Under the pieces are notes generated by a model. That model was not told where the DNA came from and searched no databases. It saw nothing but the letters and a program-made list of their open reading frames with translations. DNA of 64,000 nucleotides, taken from NCBI GenBank assembly GCA_963693365.1, contig CAVNZM010000011.1:3720001-3784000 (forward strand). Direction: 5' to 3'. Of this stretch, positions 1 to 16,640 are shown in pieces. Positions within the stretch are counted from its first letter, which is position 1; every line of letters begins with the position of its first letter. This DNA is from Amoebidium appalachense. Lineage: Eukaryota; Ichthyosporea. The translations under genes and the position numbers were made by a program.

Positions 1-115
1 ACATCAGCCATGTGCACAGTATGCGTCATAAGCAGAGCCCATCCTCAGGGAGGACCCAAGTCATCAATTGCGTCTGAGTTTCGACCCCTTAGCCCGCGTA
101 TATAGGGGGCTTAGA
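1..115 (-). repeat. Copy of intron-resident C-tailed repeat (window edge)
   Basis: This stretch is nearly identical to 60140-60245 and 60595-60676, sharing blocks such as CAGTATGCGTCATAAGCAGA and TCATCAATTGCGTCTGAG. It is cut by the window edge. Its orientation matches the minus-strand dehydrogenase gene that begins at 2455, so it probably lies in a later intron of that gene. A G-rich tract follows at about 130-153. Confidence 0.8.
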
Positions 116-1060
116 GTGGGAAAGTTCCGGGGGGGGGGGGGAGGGGGGGGGGAGAGGTGCCATTATGACGAAGCAGAGTAGACCATGACCGCTACCAATT
201 AAAGTAAAGTCCTTACTACAGACATTGCCATATCAAGAAATACCGAAATAGTCGTCACCCTATTATGTCTTACCTTAATATCATATATTAGTGTGGATCC
301 TAGTGTTCTTCCAACACACCCACAAGGCCAAATAACTCCCAAATAACTCTGGTAGAAGAACTACCAATGTATCCTCCCTCTCCCGCCCCCCCCTCCCCCC
401 TTTCCCGTTCATCTCCAGCCTGCCCACTCCCACAAACCAACATCCGCTCCCCTCCCTCCCTCCATGTCTCGGCACTTCCTGCAATAACTCCCCCCCCCCC
501 CCCCCCCCCCCCTTGATCCCCATCCCTCCTAATCACTTTCCCTGACTTTTTTGACAATAAATGCCGCCCCTCTGCCCTTCTTTCGCAAGCAAAGACTTCA
601 CACCCGTACACAAACGGAAAGTCGCAACTTATATATACAGAGTACACCTTTACGATGGTGTTCTTCTCTCTCATCCCCCATCCCCCATCCCTCCCCTCCC
701 CCGGGGGGACTTATTTACGCAAAAAGACAACGTCAAAATGGCCATAGAACTTCAATGGAAGTGTGTGTGAAATGGTGCTAATAGTTCGAAAACGGCTCTG
801 ATAGAAGACATGACATACCCTGCTGGTGTGATGGAAAACTTTCACCCGACACAACCATACCTCCCCCCCCCCCCCCCCCCCTCCTCCCCCAACACCCACA
901 CCCACCATCACCATCACTCACACCCATCCCCCTCTCCCCCCCACTCCGCCCAGTCCCCCCCCTTTCCCCTTCCACCCCCCAACCAAACAGGCGCCAGGGA
1001 GTGGAGGGGGGGGAGAGGGAAGAAGAGGGGCGGAAAGGAAAAAAAGACAAGTTCACTCAC
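116..1060. other. Intronic or non-coding stretch with homopolymer tracts
   Basis: I see no exon here on either strand. The stretch holds poly(G) at about 130-153, poly(C) at 490-513 and 861-882, and C/T-rich sequence. It is most likely part of the intron following exon 2 of the minus-strand dehydrogenase; the third exon expected for that gene (compare 7432-7687 of the paralogue) is not present, so it lies left of the window. Confidence 0.6.
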
Positions 1061-1595
1061 CGTAGAGTTTGGCAGGGCACATGCTTTAAGCACATTTAAA
1101 GTGCCCTCGACGGCCGGCTTCACTACCTTATCCTCCTCCTTCTTTGAGACCAACACAAAGGGGCTGGCCGTGTGCATCACGTACGTGGCACCTTCAATGG
1201 CCTTTTCCCACCCAGAAGGTTCGAGAAGGTCTGCCACCACCAGGTCGAGTTCTAGGCCGGTTTGCTCGGCAACTGCACGCAGTGGTGCCACCTGTAAGCA
1301 GGGGAGATGGGGAGGGGGTGTTTGTGTGGGTGTTTGTGTGTGTGTTTGAGACAAGGGGGGGGGGGGGGGGGGGGACGGAGAGAGACAGATAGCAAGGATG
1401 TGGGGAGGGGGAGGGCAGGCGGGGGGAGGAGGGGGGTTGAGTTGGGAGGTGGTAGGTCGGGAGGTGAAGGGGTGCCGGGTAAGGGGTGGGTGTCTGTGTG
1501 TATGTGTTGGGGGTTGGGGGAGGGGGGGGGGGAGGGGGGAAGGGAAAGAGATATGTGGTTGGCATTTGGGGGTGGCAGAACAGGAAATGCAACTT

Positions 1596-1646
<51 letters not shown>

Positions 1647-1696
1647 TCCGGCATACACACAATTGGGCGGCAGGTAGGCCGGGGGAGGAGAGGGAG

Positions 1697-1731
<35 letters not shown>

Positions 1732-2237
1732 ACGCATGAGGCCATGGGAAGTACTGAGGGGACGACAAAAAGAACAAAATCAAGAAATCAGGTTTCACAC
1801 GAGAATTAACTTACACAGTGAATACAAGAGACAGTACGGAGCCCAAAGGCAGCTCTCATTAGGAATCGTTCCCTTGCCTTCACACAACCATGTCTTTTGA
1901 ATCCTCAGCTTCTAATTATCACGCGACATTCTCAACCCACACAGGAAGGGGAATGGGGAGCAGCAGGCCAAGAATAGGGAAAGCAGAAGCCGACAGAAGA
2001 GTCGGAGAGAGGAAGCTACCGGGAGCTTTAGAGTGAGCAGCAAGGAAGCGGGGGGCCTGGGGGGTGGGGGGTGGGGGGTGGGGCGGTGGAGGAGTATAAA
2101 GGAAAGGTGATGGGGGTGAGAGGGATTAAGTGGAAAGAATTGGAAAAAAAAGAAATCATTATGGAAAATTGGATGAGAAGGGGAAGAAGAAAAGTGCAGG
2201 TGCTTGGTGAGGAGAGGCGCATATACACACAGGGCAC

Positions 2238-2298
<61 letters not shown>

Positions 2299-2455
2299 CA
2301 CACACACAACTCACCCTCTTCTCATTTTCAGGGCCCAGGCTGCGCACGGTGCCACGCACACGGTACAGGTTGGACTGCAAAAGCTGCTGCACTATGTGGC
2401 ACGCAATATAGCCGCTGGCCCCGGTCACAACTACGAGAGGTTTGGTAGACGCCAT
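1061..2455 (-). CDS. NAD(P)-dependent extended SDR, dihydroflavonol/cinnamoyl-CoA reductase-like, 5' two exons
   Basis: Two intact exons are visible: exon 1 at 2455-2315 (47 codons) and exon 2 at 1291-1061 (77 codons), both phase 0 with GTGAGT donors and a CAG acceptor. Exon 1 begins MASTKPLVVVTGASGYIA, the glycine-rich TGxxGxxA nucleotide-binding motif of a Rossmann fold. Exon 2 contains ADLLEPSGWEKAIEGATYVMHTASPF, typical of the DFR/CCR branch of extended short-chain dehydrogenases. The family reduces carbonyls on small-molecule substrates with NADPH; the substrate here cannot be told. The intron (2314-1292) holds (CA)n, poly(C/G) and (GT)n tracts. The catalytic YxxxK exon and the C-terminus are outside the window. 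It is a close paralogue of the plus-strand gene at 3237-9105, arranged head to head. Confidence 0.85.
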
Positions 2456-3236
2456 TTTCCCACTTTTTCTTTCAACCTTTTCTTTGTCTGAAGTTCGTTT
2501 TATGCGCCAAAACAGCCCGTTTTATATGACTGAGTTTTTTTTCACGTGTTAGGTCATTAGATCTCTGCTGTCGTATTAGCCAATAGTTGAGGCGTAAGGG
2601 TGAATATATGCAACCAATCGGGTGGGCTTGCTACACTTTTTTATTATGGTAAGCAAAAGCGGCTAAGCGCCAATCAGCATGAAGCTACCCCTGGGAATGT
2701 GCATAATTGTCATTGAACTTGTCAACGTATGATACTGAACGTAAACAAAACCCACAGATCTACGACTCCACAATTTTCAGTGCCAAGAGTCTACAAAGAG
2801 GTATCATATCTCGCTATAAACCAGTATAAATTTCAATACGCTTGTATAAAAAATGAGTGCAGTCGTATTATTTACTATGAGTATTCGTACTTTTGATTCC
2901 AGCCACTTAGTGTTCCGAAAAGGGACCAGCTTGGCGAACGCCCCGTGAATAAAAAGCAAACTAGCATATGATTGGTTCGGAACGCATCTATAGCCATATA
3001 TGGTAACGAGCATGATGTTGCAATGAAATGATTGGGTACTGCTTTGGCCCAACGCAGCTATATAAATGCAGAGGGCCGGCCACTTTCACAACAACCCCCG
3101 CATCAACAAGAGCAACGGAGGTAGTACCTGCGCCATTTTCGTGCGATTCTTATTAAGAGTTTGCAATTGCATCCGTGAACGGTATACATAAAACCCACTC
3201 AGTTTCAGTAACTTCCATATTTGAACAGCAGTGAAA
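2456..3236. promoter_or_regulatory. Shared bidirectional promoter of the two SDR paralogues
   Basis: The 781 bp between the two divergent start codons has several CCAAT boxes in both orientations (near 2579, 2614, 2671, and as ATTGG near 2971 and 3029). A TATA-like CTATATAAATG at about 3057-3067 lies about 170 bp before the plus-strand ATG. On the minus strand, CATATATTC at about 2603-2611 is a possible TATA element for the left gene. It is unusually poor in microsatellites compared with its surroundings, as expected of a functional region. Confidence 0.6.
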
Positions 3237-3479
3237 ATGGCGTCTTCCAAGCCCCTCGTCGTTGTGACCGGTGTACTGGTTTCATTGCGTGCCACATTGT
3301 GCAGCAGCTTCTCCAGACCAACCTGTACCGTGTTCGTGGAACCGTGCGCAGCCTGGGCCCCGAAAATGAGAAGAGGGTGAGTTGTATTATATAGGTATAT
3401 CTGCTCCCTCCTCCTCCTCCCACCTTTCGCCTCCGTCTATCCCAGCTCAATTCACAGTGGGGTAAAGGTGATGTACGTG

Positions 3480-5870
3480 TATGCTATGCAACGAAACACC
3501 CTATATATATGCGCCTATTAGAATCTGCACAAGTCAGACCAGATTCACATCTCGTACTAGATACATGCACTAACTTTATTGTTGATGATGTAATAGATCT
3601 CGGTGATTATGCTGGTGGTGGTAGGAAGGAATATCCCGATGCTCTCTAAGATCTTGTTACCAAACACCACTCCCGCTAGACTAGGTGAGCCCCTGTCTCA
3701 AAAGGAAAGCTTGCGCCGGCTTGCTAGTATGAATCGATTTGGCCCCCGTGCTCGTATTATTGGTGATACCACTGGAGACTCCGTCATAGACTCTGATAAG
3801 GATTTCTCGGAACTGTTTAAAGATAGGACCCCCGCTCAGAAACCTATTGTGTGGCCTGTAGACCCATCTATCCCCATAGAATTGATCCTCCCCTTTTTCA
3901 GTCCCGATACCATATGGTCTGTGATACCTAGTTATAGCTCTAGTAAGTCTTGTGGACCTGATGGACTTCCTGCCGGGTTTCTTAAAATCCTTTTTCCCTC
4001 CTACCCACAAAAGGAAAGTGATCGTGCTATTAAATCTGATCTTACTATTATGTTAAGCTCTCTCTTTTCTTGGTGTGTTAAATGTGGACATGTCCCGTCA
4101 TCTTGGTTAGATACCTTAGTGATCCCCATAGTTTAAGAAGGACTCTGAGGGCCCCATATCATCTTTTCGCCCCATCACACTAACCCAGGTTGTTCGTAGA
4201 TTCTTTGAAGCTTGCTTACTTAGGTTATTTGCACATCACCCTAGGTTTCAATCTATTCTTCACATATACCCATGCCAATCCGCTTTTCGGAAAAACAATT
4301 CATGTTATGTTCAAATAATGGCACTGCACGATTCTATGCAAGTTGGTGCACGAGATGTTGGTTTTATTGATTGGAAAACTGCTTACGATTCTGTCTCCCC
4401 TGGTCTCCTTTGGGAAAAGCTTGCTGCACGGGGTGTACCAAACTGCAGTGGTGTTTTGTTAGAAGCACTCTTGTCTCAAACCTGTAGAGCTGTGGTTAAT
4501 GGGCACCTTTCATATGGTTTTGCTCGTACTAGAGGTCTCTTGCAGGGTTAATTGCTTAGCCCCTTTTTGTTTAACCTATTTATAGATAATTTGGCTGTCA
4601 AGATTTATGCCGAAAATGATGACCCTATTAATAACTTTCCGCCTGCACTTCTCTATGCTGATGATCTGTCCCTCCTTGCCCGTACCCCTAGACGCCTGCA
4701 AAGATTGTTCGATGTAGCGTCGGAGTGGTGCAAGGCAAATAGACAAATGTGGTGTTCTTGTACCTGATATAGCTAACAATTTATACACATTTACATTATC
4801 ATCTAACCCTGTACCTATAGTTCCAGAATACAAATATCTTGGTGTTCCGGTTAATTCTGTTGGTGTTATGTTTTCCCATATGGTCGAAAAGAGGGTAGAG
4901 CTGGCTCGTAAGCGGTTAGCTTTCTTCTCGGCTATTATTTTTAAGGACCCACCCCTCCATCCTTCTATTAGACTTACATTTTTCGCACTTTTTTTTGTGA
5001 ATATGGTTTACCCCTTCTCGCCGCTTGGGTCAAGAAAGAGAGAACTAGAGCGCTTAAAGCCTTGGCAAATTTCCTTGAAGCAGAAGTTGCCTCCTTTTAT
5101 CTAACAACTGTTGTAAACATGGGCCTGTAACGCTCTCGATATATGGTTTGGTCCTAATAGCTGCTAGAGTATCCCATCTCGCGCTGAAATTCAATAAGCA
5201 CATAAGCCGCTTAAACAAGTATTTGCCCTCCCACCCTCTCTTCTCTATCCGACCTGTCCCCTCCTCACCTCTCCCCTCTTTCCTTCCCTCTCTCAGCTCC
5301 TTTTCCCCCGGGCACAAATACAAATAAACCCCGCAAAAATGTGCGTGTGACTTTGGACTGCCACTTACTTATTAGACATGTACACAATCACAAGATAATT
5401 ACGCAATATAACAAATGGAAAAAGATACCACACGACACCAGACCCGATGAAAGCATACACCTTGAAAAACTATGCCTTATGTCTCGCATTATATATAATG
5501 ACCGCCTTAGTATTGCCAAATATGGCACTCGCAAATGTGTAATACCTAAATACATATTACCTTCCTGTAGAATTGGTCTTTCTCTAGCTGATGGTATCAT
5601 AGTATTGATCACAGTGGCACGCTTTTACTGTACACGTGCTATACAGTGGAGATCTAATAAGTATAAGGTGGCATCGTTTGCATGCCCAAACAACACACGC
5701 ACACCAGTTTAAACGGTCATGTATCGCCAAATGTAGTTTGATAGACCAAATAATACCGCAACACACACACGTCACATTCACAACAGACACCTAGAAAGAT
5801 AACCTACCTGAAAATTACAACATCCTTGATTTTATACTAAACACGCGTAACTATGACCTGTTTATTAAAT
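3480..5870 (+). mobile_element. Decayed non-LTR retrotransposon (reverse transcriptase)
   Basis: Reverse transcriptase blocks occur in order across frames: SSKSCGPDGLPAGFLK (about 3940-3990), SSFRPITLTQ (about 4155), CQSAFRKNNS (about 4276), GFIDWKTAYDSV (about 4357), a LLQG-stop-LLSPFLFNLFID block (about 4540-4585), and ALLYADDLSLLA (about 4645-4680) with the YADD catalytic box, followed by EYKYLGVPV (about 4830). Stops and frame shifts between blocks show it is dead. A further frame at 5341-5712 may be its C-terminal part. It lies in the sense orientation in intron 1 of the plus-strand SDR gene. No LTRs, integrase or clear target-site duplication were seen. A (CA)n tract at about 5912-5967 follows its apparent 3' end. 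Boundaries are approximate. Confidence 0.85.
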
Positions 5871-5909
5871 GTATTGATTGGCTTGAGAAACACATCATTA
5901 CAAAATTCT

Positions 5910-5968
<59 letters not shown>

Positions 5969-7281
5969 CCAGCTGATACCGAGTGTCCCAGGGGGACCTG
6001 AAAAAAAAAAAGAAACGGGGAACCCCAACTAATTGATTTTTCTTAGTCTTTATGGTGTCTCGTAGAGAAAGTAAACCCTGATATATAATCATCACCCGAC
6101 ATCTATGTACGTGATCATGATATACCGCTGAGGGGATATTCCGAGCAAAACCCCCCCATACCTGAGACTGGTCTCTCTTTGCCTCGAGTAAAAAGCGTAA
6201 ACCCCATAGGTATTTGCATACGATGTATATGCATGTACATGTGCCACCAACAGTATAATTGTCACATGATCTCCCCAGATGTTGGTAATCAAGACCGTAT
6301 GCTATGGCAGAACATGGCTGTGACCAGCGCCAATCTCTGTAAGCTAGCGCAAATAGTGTATGAGTTTGTGCAAGTGTGTTTGTGCAAGTGTGTACAGCAT
6401 GTTCCACTTTCATAATGCCCCCAGCCTCGGATAGTGTGTCATTCATGTGTTCACGCGTGCTTGCAATTGTGTCCTGCCTGAGCACATAAACCATGGGTAG
6501 CACGAGCTTTCAACGGTTACAATATCATCGGAACAGTAGACTTTATCAGTTGTTGCTAACTATAAAATTCACACGATTTTTAGCTAACCCCCCGAATATC
6601 CAACCCACAGGTTAGCCCCCTGCGTCAAATCGCATCGCGCACAGGCCAGGCACTGGACTTTGTCGTTGCAGACCTTCTCGAACCTACGGGATGGGAACAG
6701 CCCATTGATGGTGCCACGTACGTCATGCACACGGCCAGCCCCTTCGTGATGGTCCCCAGGAAGGAACAGGACAAAGTCACCAAGCCGGCCGTGGACGGCA
6801 CACTCAATGTGCTCAAAGCTTGCGCCCTGCCTAGTTCAAAGGTGAGCGTGATAGCATTATCTGACAGGATTGTGCCACCGTGTGTGCACGTGCTAGGTGG
6901 CTGTGTATCAATACATCGATGCTTGGATTTCAAGAAATAAATTGCACATGGCCTTTCACGTCCTTTGCAGAGATGCCTGTGTATCTCTTGCACATCTGTG
7001 AATGTATGTGGTGTGTATCATTCTGGCAGTATGGTTTTTTGTATGTGTGTGCCCTGTCCGTAAGCCTCAGCCTCATATGCTTTTCAAGGCTCGCACACAC
7101 GTGTAGAGGGGTGGTAGCACACATAATGCAAATGTGCCGTTACGATTAATGCATATGGCTATTGTCAGTGTGTTTTTCCCACAATATCCACTGGCTGATG
7201 ATCCAATGTCCGCGATAATGAGCTAAAATATGCATATGTATGTACCCCCCCCCCCCCCCCCCCCCCCCTCCGCCTCTCCCG

Positions 7282-7333
7282 ACACATACACACTTACACA
7301 CACACACACACACACACACCCACACCCACACCC

Positions 7334-7391
<58 letters not shown>

Positions 7392-7395
7392 ACAC

Positions 7396-7431
<36 letters not shown>
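7282..7431. repeat. (CA)n microsatellite ending in a splice acceptor
   Basis: An interrupted CA repeat, preceded by a C tract at 7246-7268, runs directly into the CAG that accepts exon 3 of the plus-strand SDR gene. Confidence 0.9.
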
Positions 7432-7434
<3 letters not shown>

Positions 7435-8531
7435 AAGCGTGTGGTGCTGACCAGCAGCATGTCGAGCGTCTGCTACGGCTACAAAGCGCATGAACTCGAC
7501 AACAAATGGTTCAATGAAGAAGAATTGGTCTGTGATAGAAAATCTCGACGCATATTCAAAGAGCAAGGCGCTTGCCGAGCGTGCGGCGTGGGACTTTGTG
7601 GGCAACCTCAAGGCGGGAGACCACAAGTTTGAGCTGGCCGTCATCAACCCGTCCCTGGTCGTGGGCCCCCCCATCAACGACGTGCAGGTGTGTGCATGTA
7701 TCCGCGTTTGTGTGTGTGTGGGGGGGAGGGGGGGGGGGAGGGGGGGGGGGGGTGAACATCTCCTTTTCTTATTCGGTTCAGCAAATACCCTGCGGGTTTT
7801 TTTTCCCAACCCAACCCTGCCACTTAATCCGCCCACCATACCTTTTGTCTCCCCGTGACACTGTGCCCCACCATCCGGCCCATACAACTCCCTCCACTCA
7901 CTTCCTTCCCTCACTCATTCCCTTTCGATTCCTCTTGCCTTTTTCTACACTCTTGCCCAGGAAACTCTCCCAATGAACAGTCAAACATATTGTTTACTCA
8001 AATCTCATTTATCAATTCTTTTTCTACGTGCAGGGTACGGCTGCCGACATGATCAAGCGCGATCCTGAGGGGTGAATTCCCCGCCCTGCCCAACACATCC
8101 ATCGGCATTGTGGACGTGAGAGAGGTGGCCCAGGCTCACATTGTTGCTATGACGTCACCGGAGGCCGCCGGCCACCGCCACGTGATGACGTCAGGGAGTG
8201 CGTTTATGAAGGACGTTGCGGACATCCTCCGTAAAGAATTTGGGCCCAAGGGTTACAAGTACGTGCAAAGACATCCCTCCCCCCCTCGCCTTCCTCCCCT
8301 CTTTCCGTCCCCTTCTCTACCCTTCCCCCCCCCCCCCCCCCCAAAAAAACCCCCCCCCCCCCCCCCCCCCAACCCCCCCCCCACCCCCGAGGCCCGTACA
8401 CACACGCAGGCACAAACACCCACAGACACCAGCGCAACAATTCATGTAGTGACACGATGCCGATACAACGGTATGAGCTGCCGGACATATGGAATGGACA
8501 TGCACGGAGTTTTTTTGTGCTACGATCGGAA

Positions 8532-8674
<143 letters not shown>

Positions 8675-8744
8675 TGGCACGCACAAGGCACCCCCCCCCC
8701 CCCCCCCAGGACATATGCTGGGCTATCCCCCCCCCCCCCCCCTC

Positions 8745-8850
8745 CCTTTCTTACGATGCACTCTTTATTATGTGTGCTTAGCAGCCTGCATTGTGTTGTC
8801 TTTAAGATATGGATACTCCGTACCCTGTAACGCATTCTAACCCCCCCCTC
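8745..8850 (+). repeat. Short copy of the intron-resident C-tailed repeat
   Basis: This copy shares the core (GCATTGTGTTGTC ... ACGCATTCTAA followed by poly C) with 38880-38988. It is bounded by C tracts on both sides and lies in the sense orientation just before exon 5 (8889) of the SDR gene. Only C-rich sequence and a short (CA)n separate it from the acceptor. Confidence 0.75.
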
Positions 8851-9105
8851 CCCCCCCCCCCCCCCCCCCCCCCTTAACACACACACAGGCCACCCACGAT
8901 GGTTCTCCCCTACTTCCTCGCCTACATTGTTGGTTTTGCCGACACAACCATTGCTAAATTCCTTCCCTACTGGGGCAAGGAGCTGAAGCACGACCACACA
9001 CGTGCAGAGAAGGTTCTAGGCATCAAGTTCCGACCAATCGAAGAGAGCCTCGTCGACATGGCCAACAAAATGATCGAGGTCGGATATGTGTCTAAGAAGA
9101 ATTAA

Positions 9106-13488
<4,383 letters not shown>

Positions 13489-13856
13489 TACTACCGAAAA
13501 TGTAATTGATACTAAAAATGGAAACTTTAGTAAAGATGGATTTATCGAGGCAACCGTGATGTGAGCACATGGCTGCTTTACCAGATACTGCCAGAGATCA
13601 ACTGCGGAGTCAGATACGGAGACACCGTGATATGACCATTTATAGTCAAGCCCAGTGTTGTAAATAGTTAGCAAGCGGCGTTATAATTTTTCACTCCCCC
13701 CCCCCCCCCCCCCCCCCCCTCCCCTTTGGCTCTCTCTTGCCTTTCCTCTCCTCCTCGTCTTTCTTCGCCCTTCTTTCATATTCTCCCTCTCGCTAGTTTT
13801 TCCCTTTCAGGCTCTGACCCGCGTGAGACTCCGAGGCTCTGCCGTTCTCTCTAAAT

Positions 13857-13893
<37 letters not shown>

Positions 13894-14628
13894 ATCCCCC
13901 CCGCCGCCACCCATCTCTTTCTTCCACACCCTCTCTCGCCTCCCTCGGCTCCCCCCCCCTCCTCTTCCCCTCCTCTCCCTCTTACTCCGAGACTCTCCCT
14001 CCCCTCCCCCTTTCTACTCGGGCTCACACATCCCTCTCTCTCTGACTCTCTCTCTCTCTCTCTCCGCCTCTCTCTTTGCCCCCCTCCCCCCCCCCCCCCT
14101 CCCCCTCTCTCTTCCCCCTCCCGCCCCCCCTTTATTGACGGACTAACTGAATTCCCCCCCCCCCCCCCCCCTGCCCCCTCAAAGAGGCGGTTAAAAAAAG
14201 ACCGTGGCTGTCAACAAAATTTGTAACTTGAAATAAGATACGCACCGCAACCCGTTTATTTTATTTTTATTTTTTTTGGGAGTGGAGGGGGGGGGGGGGG
14301 GGGGGGAGGGGTCTTCTTGGTGGACGGCATCAATATGTGTACAAGAGAACGATCCAATCATTCACATGTGCACTGTGTCTAAGACTCGGTGCCGAACCAC
14401 CTCTCGACTGTTCAATGTTTATTTGCGATTATATCAGGAGATTCCTACTTCTGTACTGTACATTTCTACAGTCAGTAGAGTCACATAACATCATATTATT
14501 GTGACCCTGCCACCAAAATTCGAACGACTTCAGTACTGAAGGTTAAGGTCTTTATGTACACTGCACTAGATCATAAGAAAGAACACGCTACAATAAGTGC
14601 CAATTGTGGTTTTTTTTACGTCCTCCCC

Positions 14629-14665
<37 letters not shown>

Positions 14666-14732
14666 CCTCCGGCCTTCCTTTCCTATTTTTTTGTATTAAG
14701 CGTTCAGTTGTCGCACTCTAAGCGTCCGTCTA
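13489..14732. other. Convergent intergenic region, C-rich
   Basis: This stretch lies between the 3' ends of the glycosyltransferase (+) and the peroxidase (-). It holds poly(C) at 13697-13719, 13860-13893, 14155-14171 and 14631-14662, CT-rich sequence, and a G tract at 14288-14306. AATAAA-like signals on the minus strand lie in the AT-rich block at about 14248-14275, about 460 bp after the peroxidase stop. I see no gene. Confidence 0.6.
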
Positions 14733-15722
14733 TTATGCTGCAGCCAGGGCCAGCATGTCTATGGTGTGGCTGCGGGCGCTGTAGTGGGCGCCCAGGTCCA
14801 TCATGCGCCCATAGGCCGCACTGTAGGCCGCATCAAACGCATGGCTGCTGCGCGCAAACCGCCGGGAGTTCTTGCTGTGCCGCCGGGCAAAAGGGCACTT
14901 GGACACACTGCCGGCCAGCCTCTGCACGTTCTGCTGCGCCAGAAGCGCGTCGTTGACGATATAGCGCCAGTGGCCCTCGCTCCACTGCACGCTGGCGTTG
15001 GCGACGGTGATGGTGCCTGTGAGGGTGTCCCTGAAGTACTTTGTGTCCCAGTGGTACATGTTGGGCCCGCTGGTGTCCGTGGCATTGGCGCCGTCCCGCA
15101 TCAGCGCATGGCTGCCCATCAGCGCATCGCCCTCGTCGATGGTCATGTTACGGTCGGCCCACAGCTTGACGTAACCCTCAAACGACAGGTTGGGCGGCGC
15201 CAGCGTGTTGGAGTTTGGCGCCGGGTTGTCGCAGCGACCCGTTTTGAGGCTCCGCACGATCACGCGGGGGCTGCCTGCAAGCCCGGCTGTGTACTCGGAG
15301 GCAACGGCACCGGCCACGGCAATGGCGTCGGGCCAGCTGATGGCATGGGTCGCCACGATGGGGGAGAGGGCCGCGCGCACATAGTGCACCCACGGGAAGA
15401 TGTCGTGGTTGCCCGGGTAGCTGAGCTCCTCGGGGGCAAGCAGCAGCGAGCCGTCGGCGCCACCGGGCAGGGGCAGGCAGTCGTGGGCGGAGGCACGGAC
15501 CATGAGGGCGGCCACGCGCTTGCAGCGGATGCCCTCTGGCGGCAGGTTGTAGTCTGGGCGGGACAGAAAGGCGAGGATGTCGCTGCGCACTGCGGCCCAG
15601 TCGACGGTGGCCGGTTGGTACTCGTTGCAGTTGGCGGCTGTGTAGGTGGCCATGGGGGTTTAGGCCGTGGCAAGGCCGGCAGTGGCCACGACAGCCGAAA
15701 CTGAGGCGAATAGGAGCTGCAT
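14733..15722 (-). CDS. Secreted-type haem peroxidase, interrupted by an in-frame TAA after the signal peptide
   Basis: The uninterrupted frame 15653-14733 encodes 306 aa without introns. In that numbering, VRASAHDC holds the distal Arg53 and His57 (R-x3-H), SWPDAIAVAGAVASE (106-120) matches the conserved helix of plant/fungal-type peroxidases, and LMGSHALM holds the proximal haem-binding His182. In the same frame upstream, ATG at 15722 begins MQLLFASVSAVVATAGLATA, a typical secretory signal ending in A-T-A. It is followed at once by TAA (15662-15660) and then TPMATYTAANC. One base change therefore separates a complete secreted peroxidase from what is seen. Possible explanations are a null allele or early pseudogene, a sequence error, or re-initiation at 15653 giving a cytosolic protein. 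The family uses H2O2 to oxidise small substrates. Confidence 0.8.
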
Positions 15723-15990
15723 TGTTGTTGCTACGGGGAAAAAAGAGATAGTGTTTGATGGTTATGAGCGAAGTAAGGAAAAAGATTAATGGATTGAGCG
15801 ACGCTGTGTGTGTGTGTGCTTTGTGTTCGAACTTCGAATTGACCTGACTGAACGAAATGTGGTCGTGGTCATAGTACAGGGGGTGACTGAAATTTAAGAT
15901 CATTGGTACTTTGAAAATAGGGGCTAATTATCTTAATTTTCAGGGGCAATAGCCTAAATGATCTTAAAATTTTACTTGTTTGGGTTGTTT

Positions 15991-16032
<42 letters not shown>

Positions 16033-16351
16033 CTGTGCGTGCGCGCGCGCGCGCGCGCGCATGTGTGTGTGTGCATGTGTGCCAGGGTGTGTGTACGTAT
16101 GTGTGTGTGTCTGCGCATGAGCTGCATGTATGTGTGTGTGTATATATGTATGTGTATGTGAACGAATTTAGTCAATGTGTATGTATGCGCGCTTGCACAT
16201 GCGCGCGTGCGCGAATGCGTTTGTGTGTGTGTCTGGGCATGCTTGTGCGTCTCAGTGAGCGTGGGGTGTCACAGTAAGATGCCATATGTGCATCTCTCTC
16301 TCTCGGTCCCCCCCCCCCCCCCCCCCCCCCCCCCCTTCCCCCCTCGTCCTG

Positions 16352-16387
<36 letters not shown>

Positions 16388-16424
16388 CCCCTCTCCCTCC
16401 CTCCCTCTCTGTCTCTCTCTCCCT

Positions 16425-16473
<49 letters not shown>

Positions 16474-16536
16474 CCCGGCCCCCCCCTCTCTCTGTCTGTC
16501 TCTGTCTCTCTCTCATGCGCGTGCGCGCGCGCGTCA

Positions 16537-16585
<49 letters not shown>

Positions 16586-16606
16586 TGTGTGTGTGTGTAA
16601 CTGTGC

Positions 16607-16640
<34 letters not shown>

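Noticed and set aside
5341-5712. Independent 123-aa gene
   Set aside because: It follows the reverse transcriptase remains directly and shows no separate promoter; treated as the likely C-terminal part of the dead element.
14766-15704. 312-aa plus-strand open frame opposite the peroxidase
   Set aside because: It is the antisense shadow of a GC-rich coding region; the minus frame carries all peroxidase motifs.
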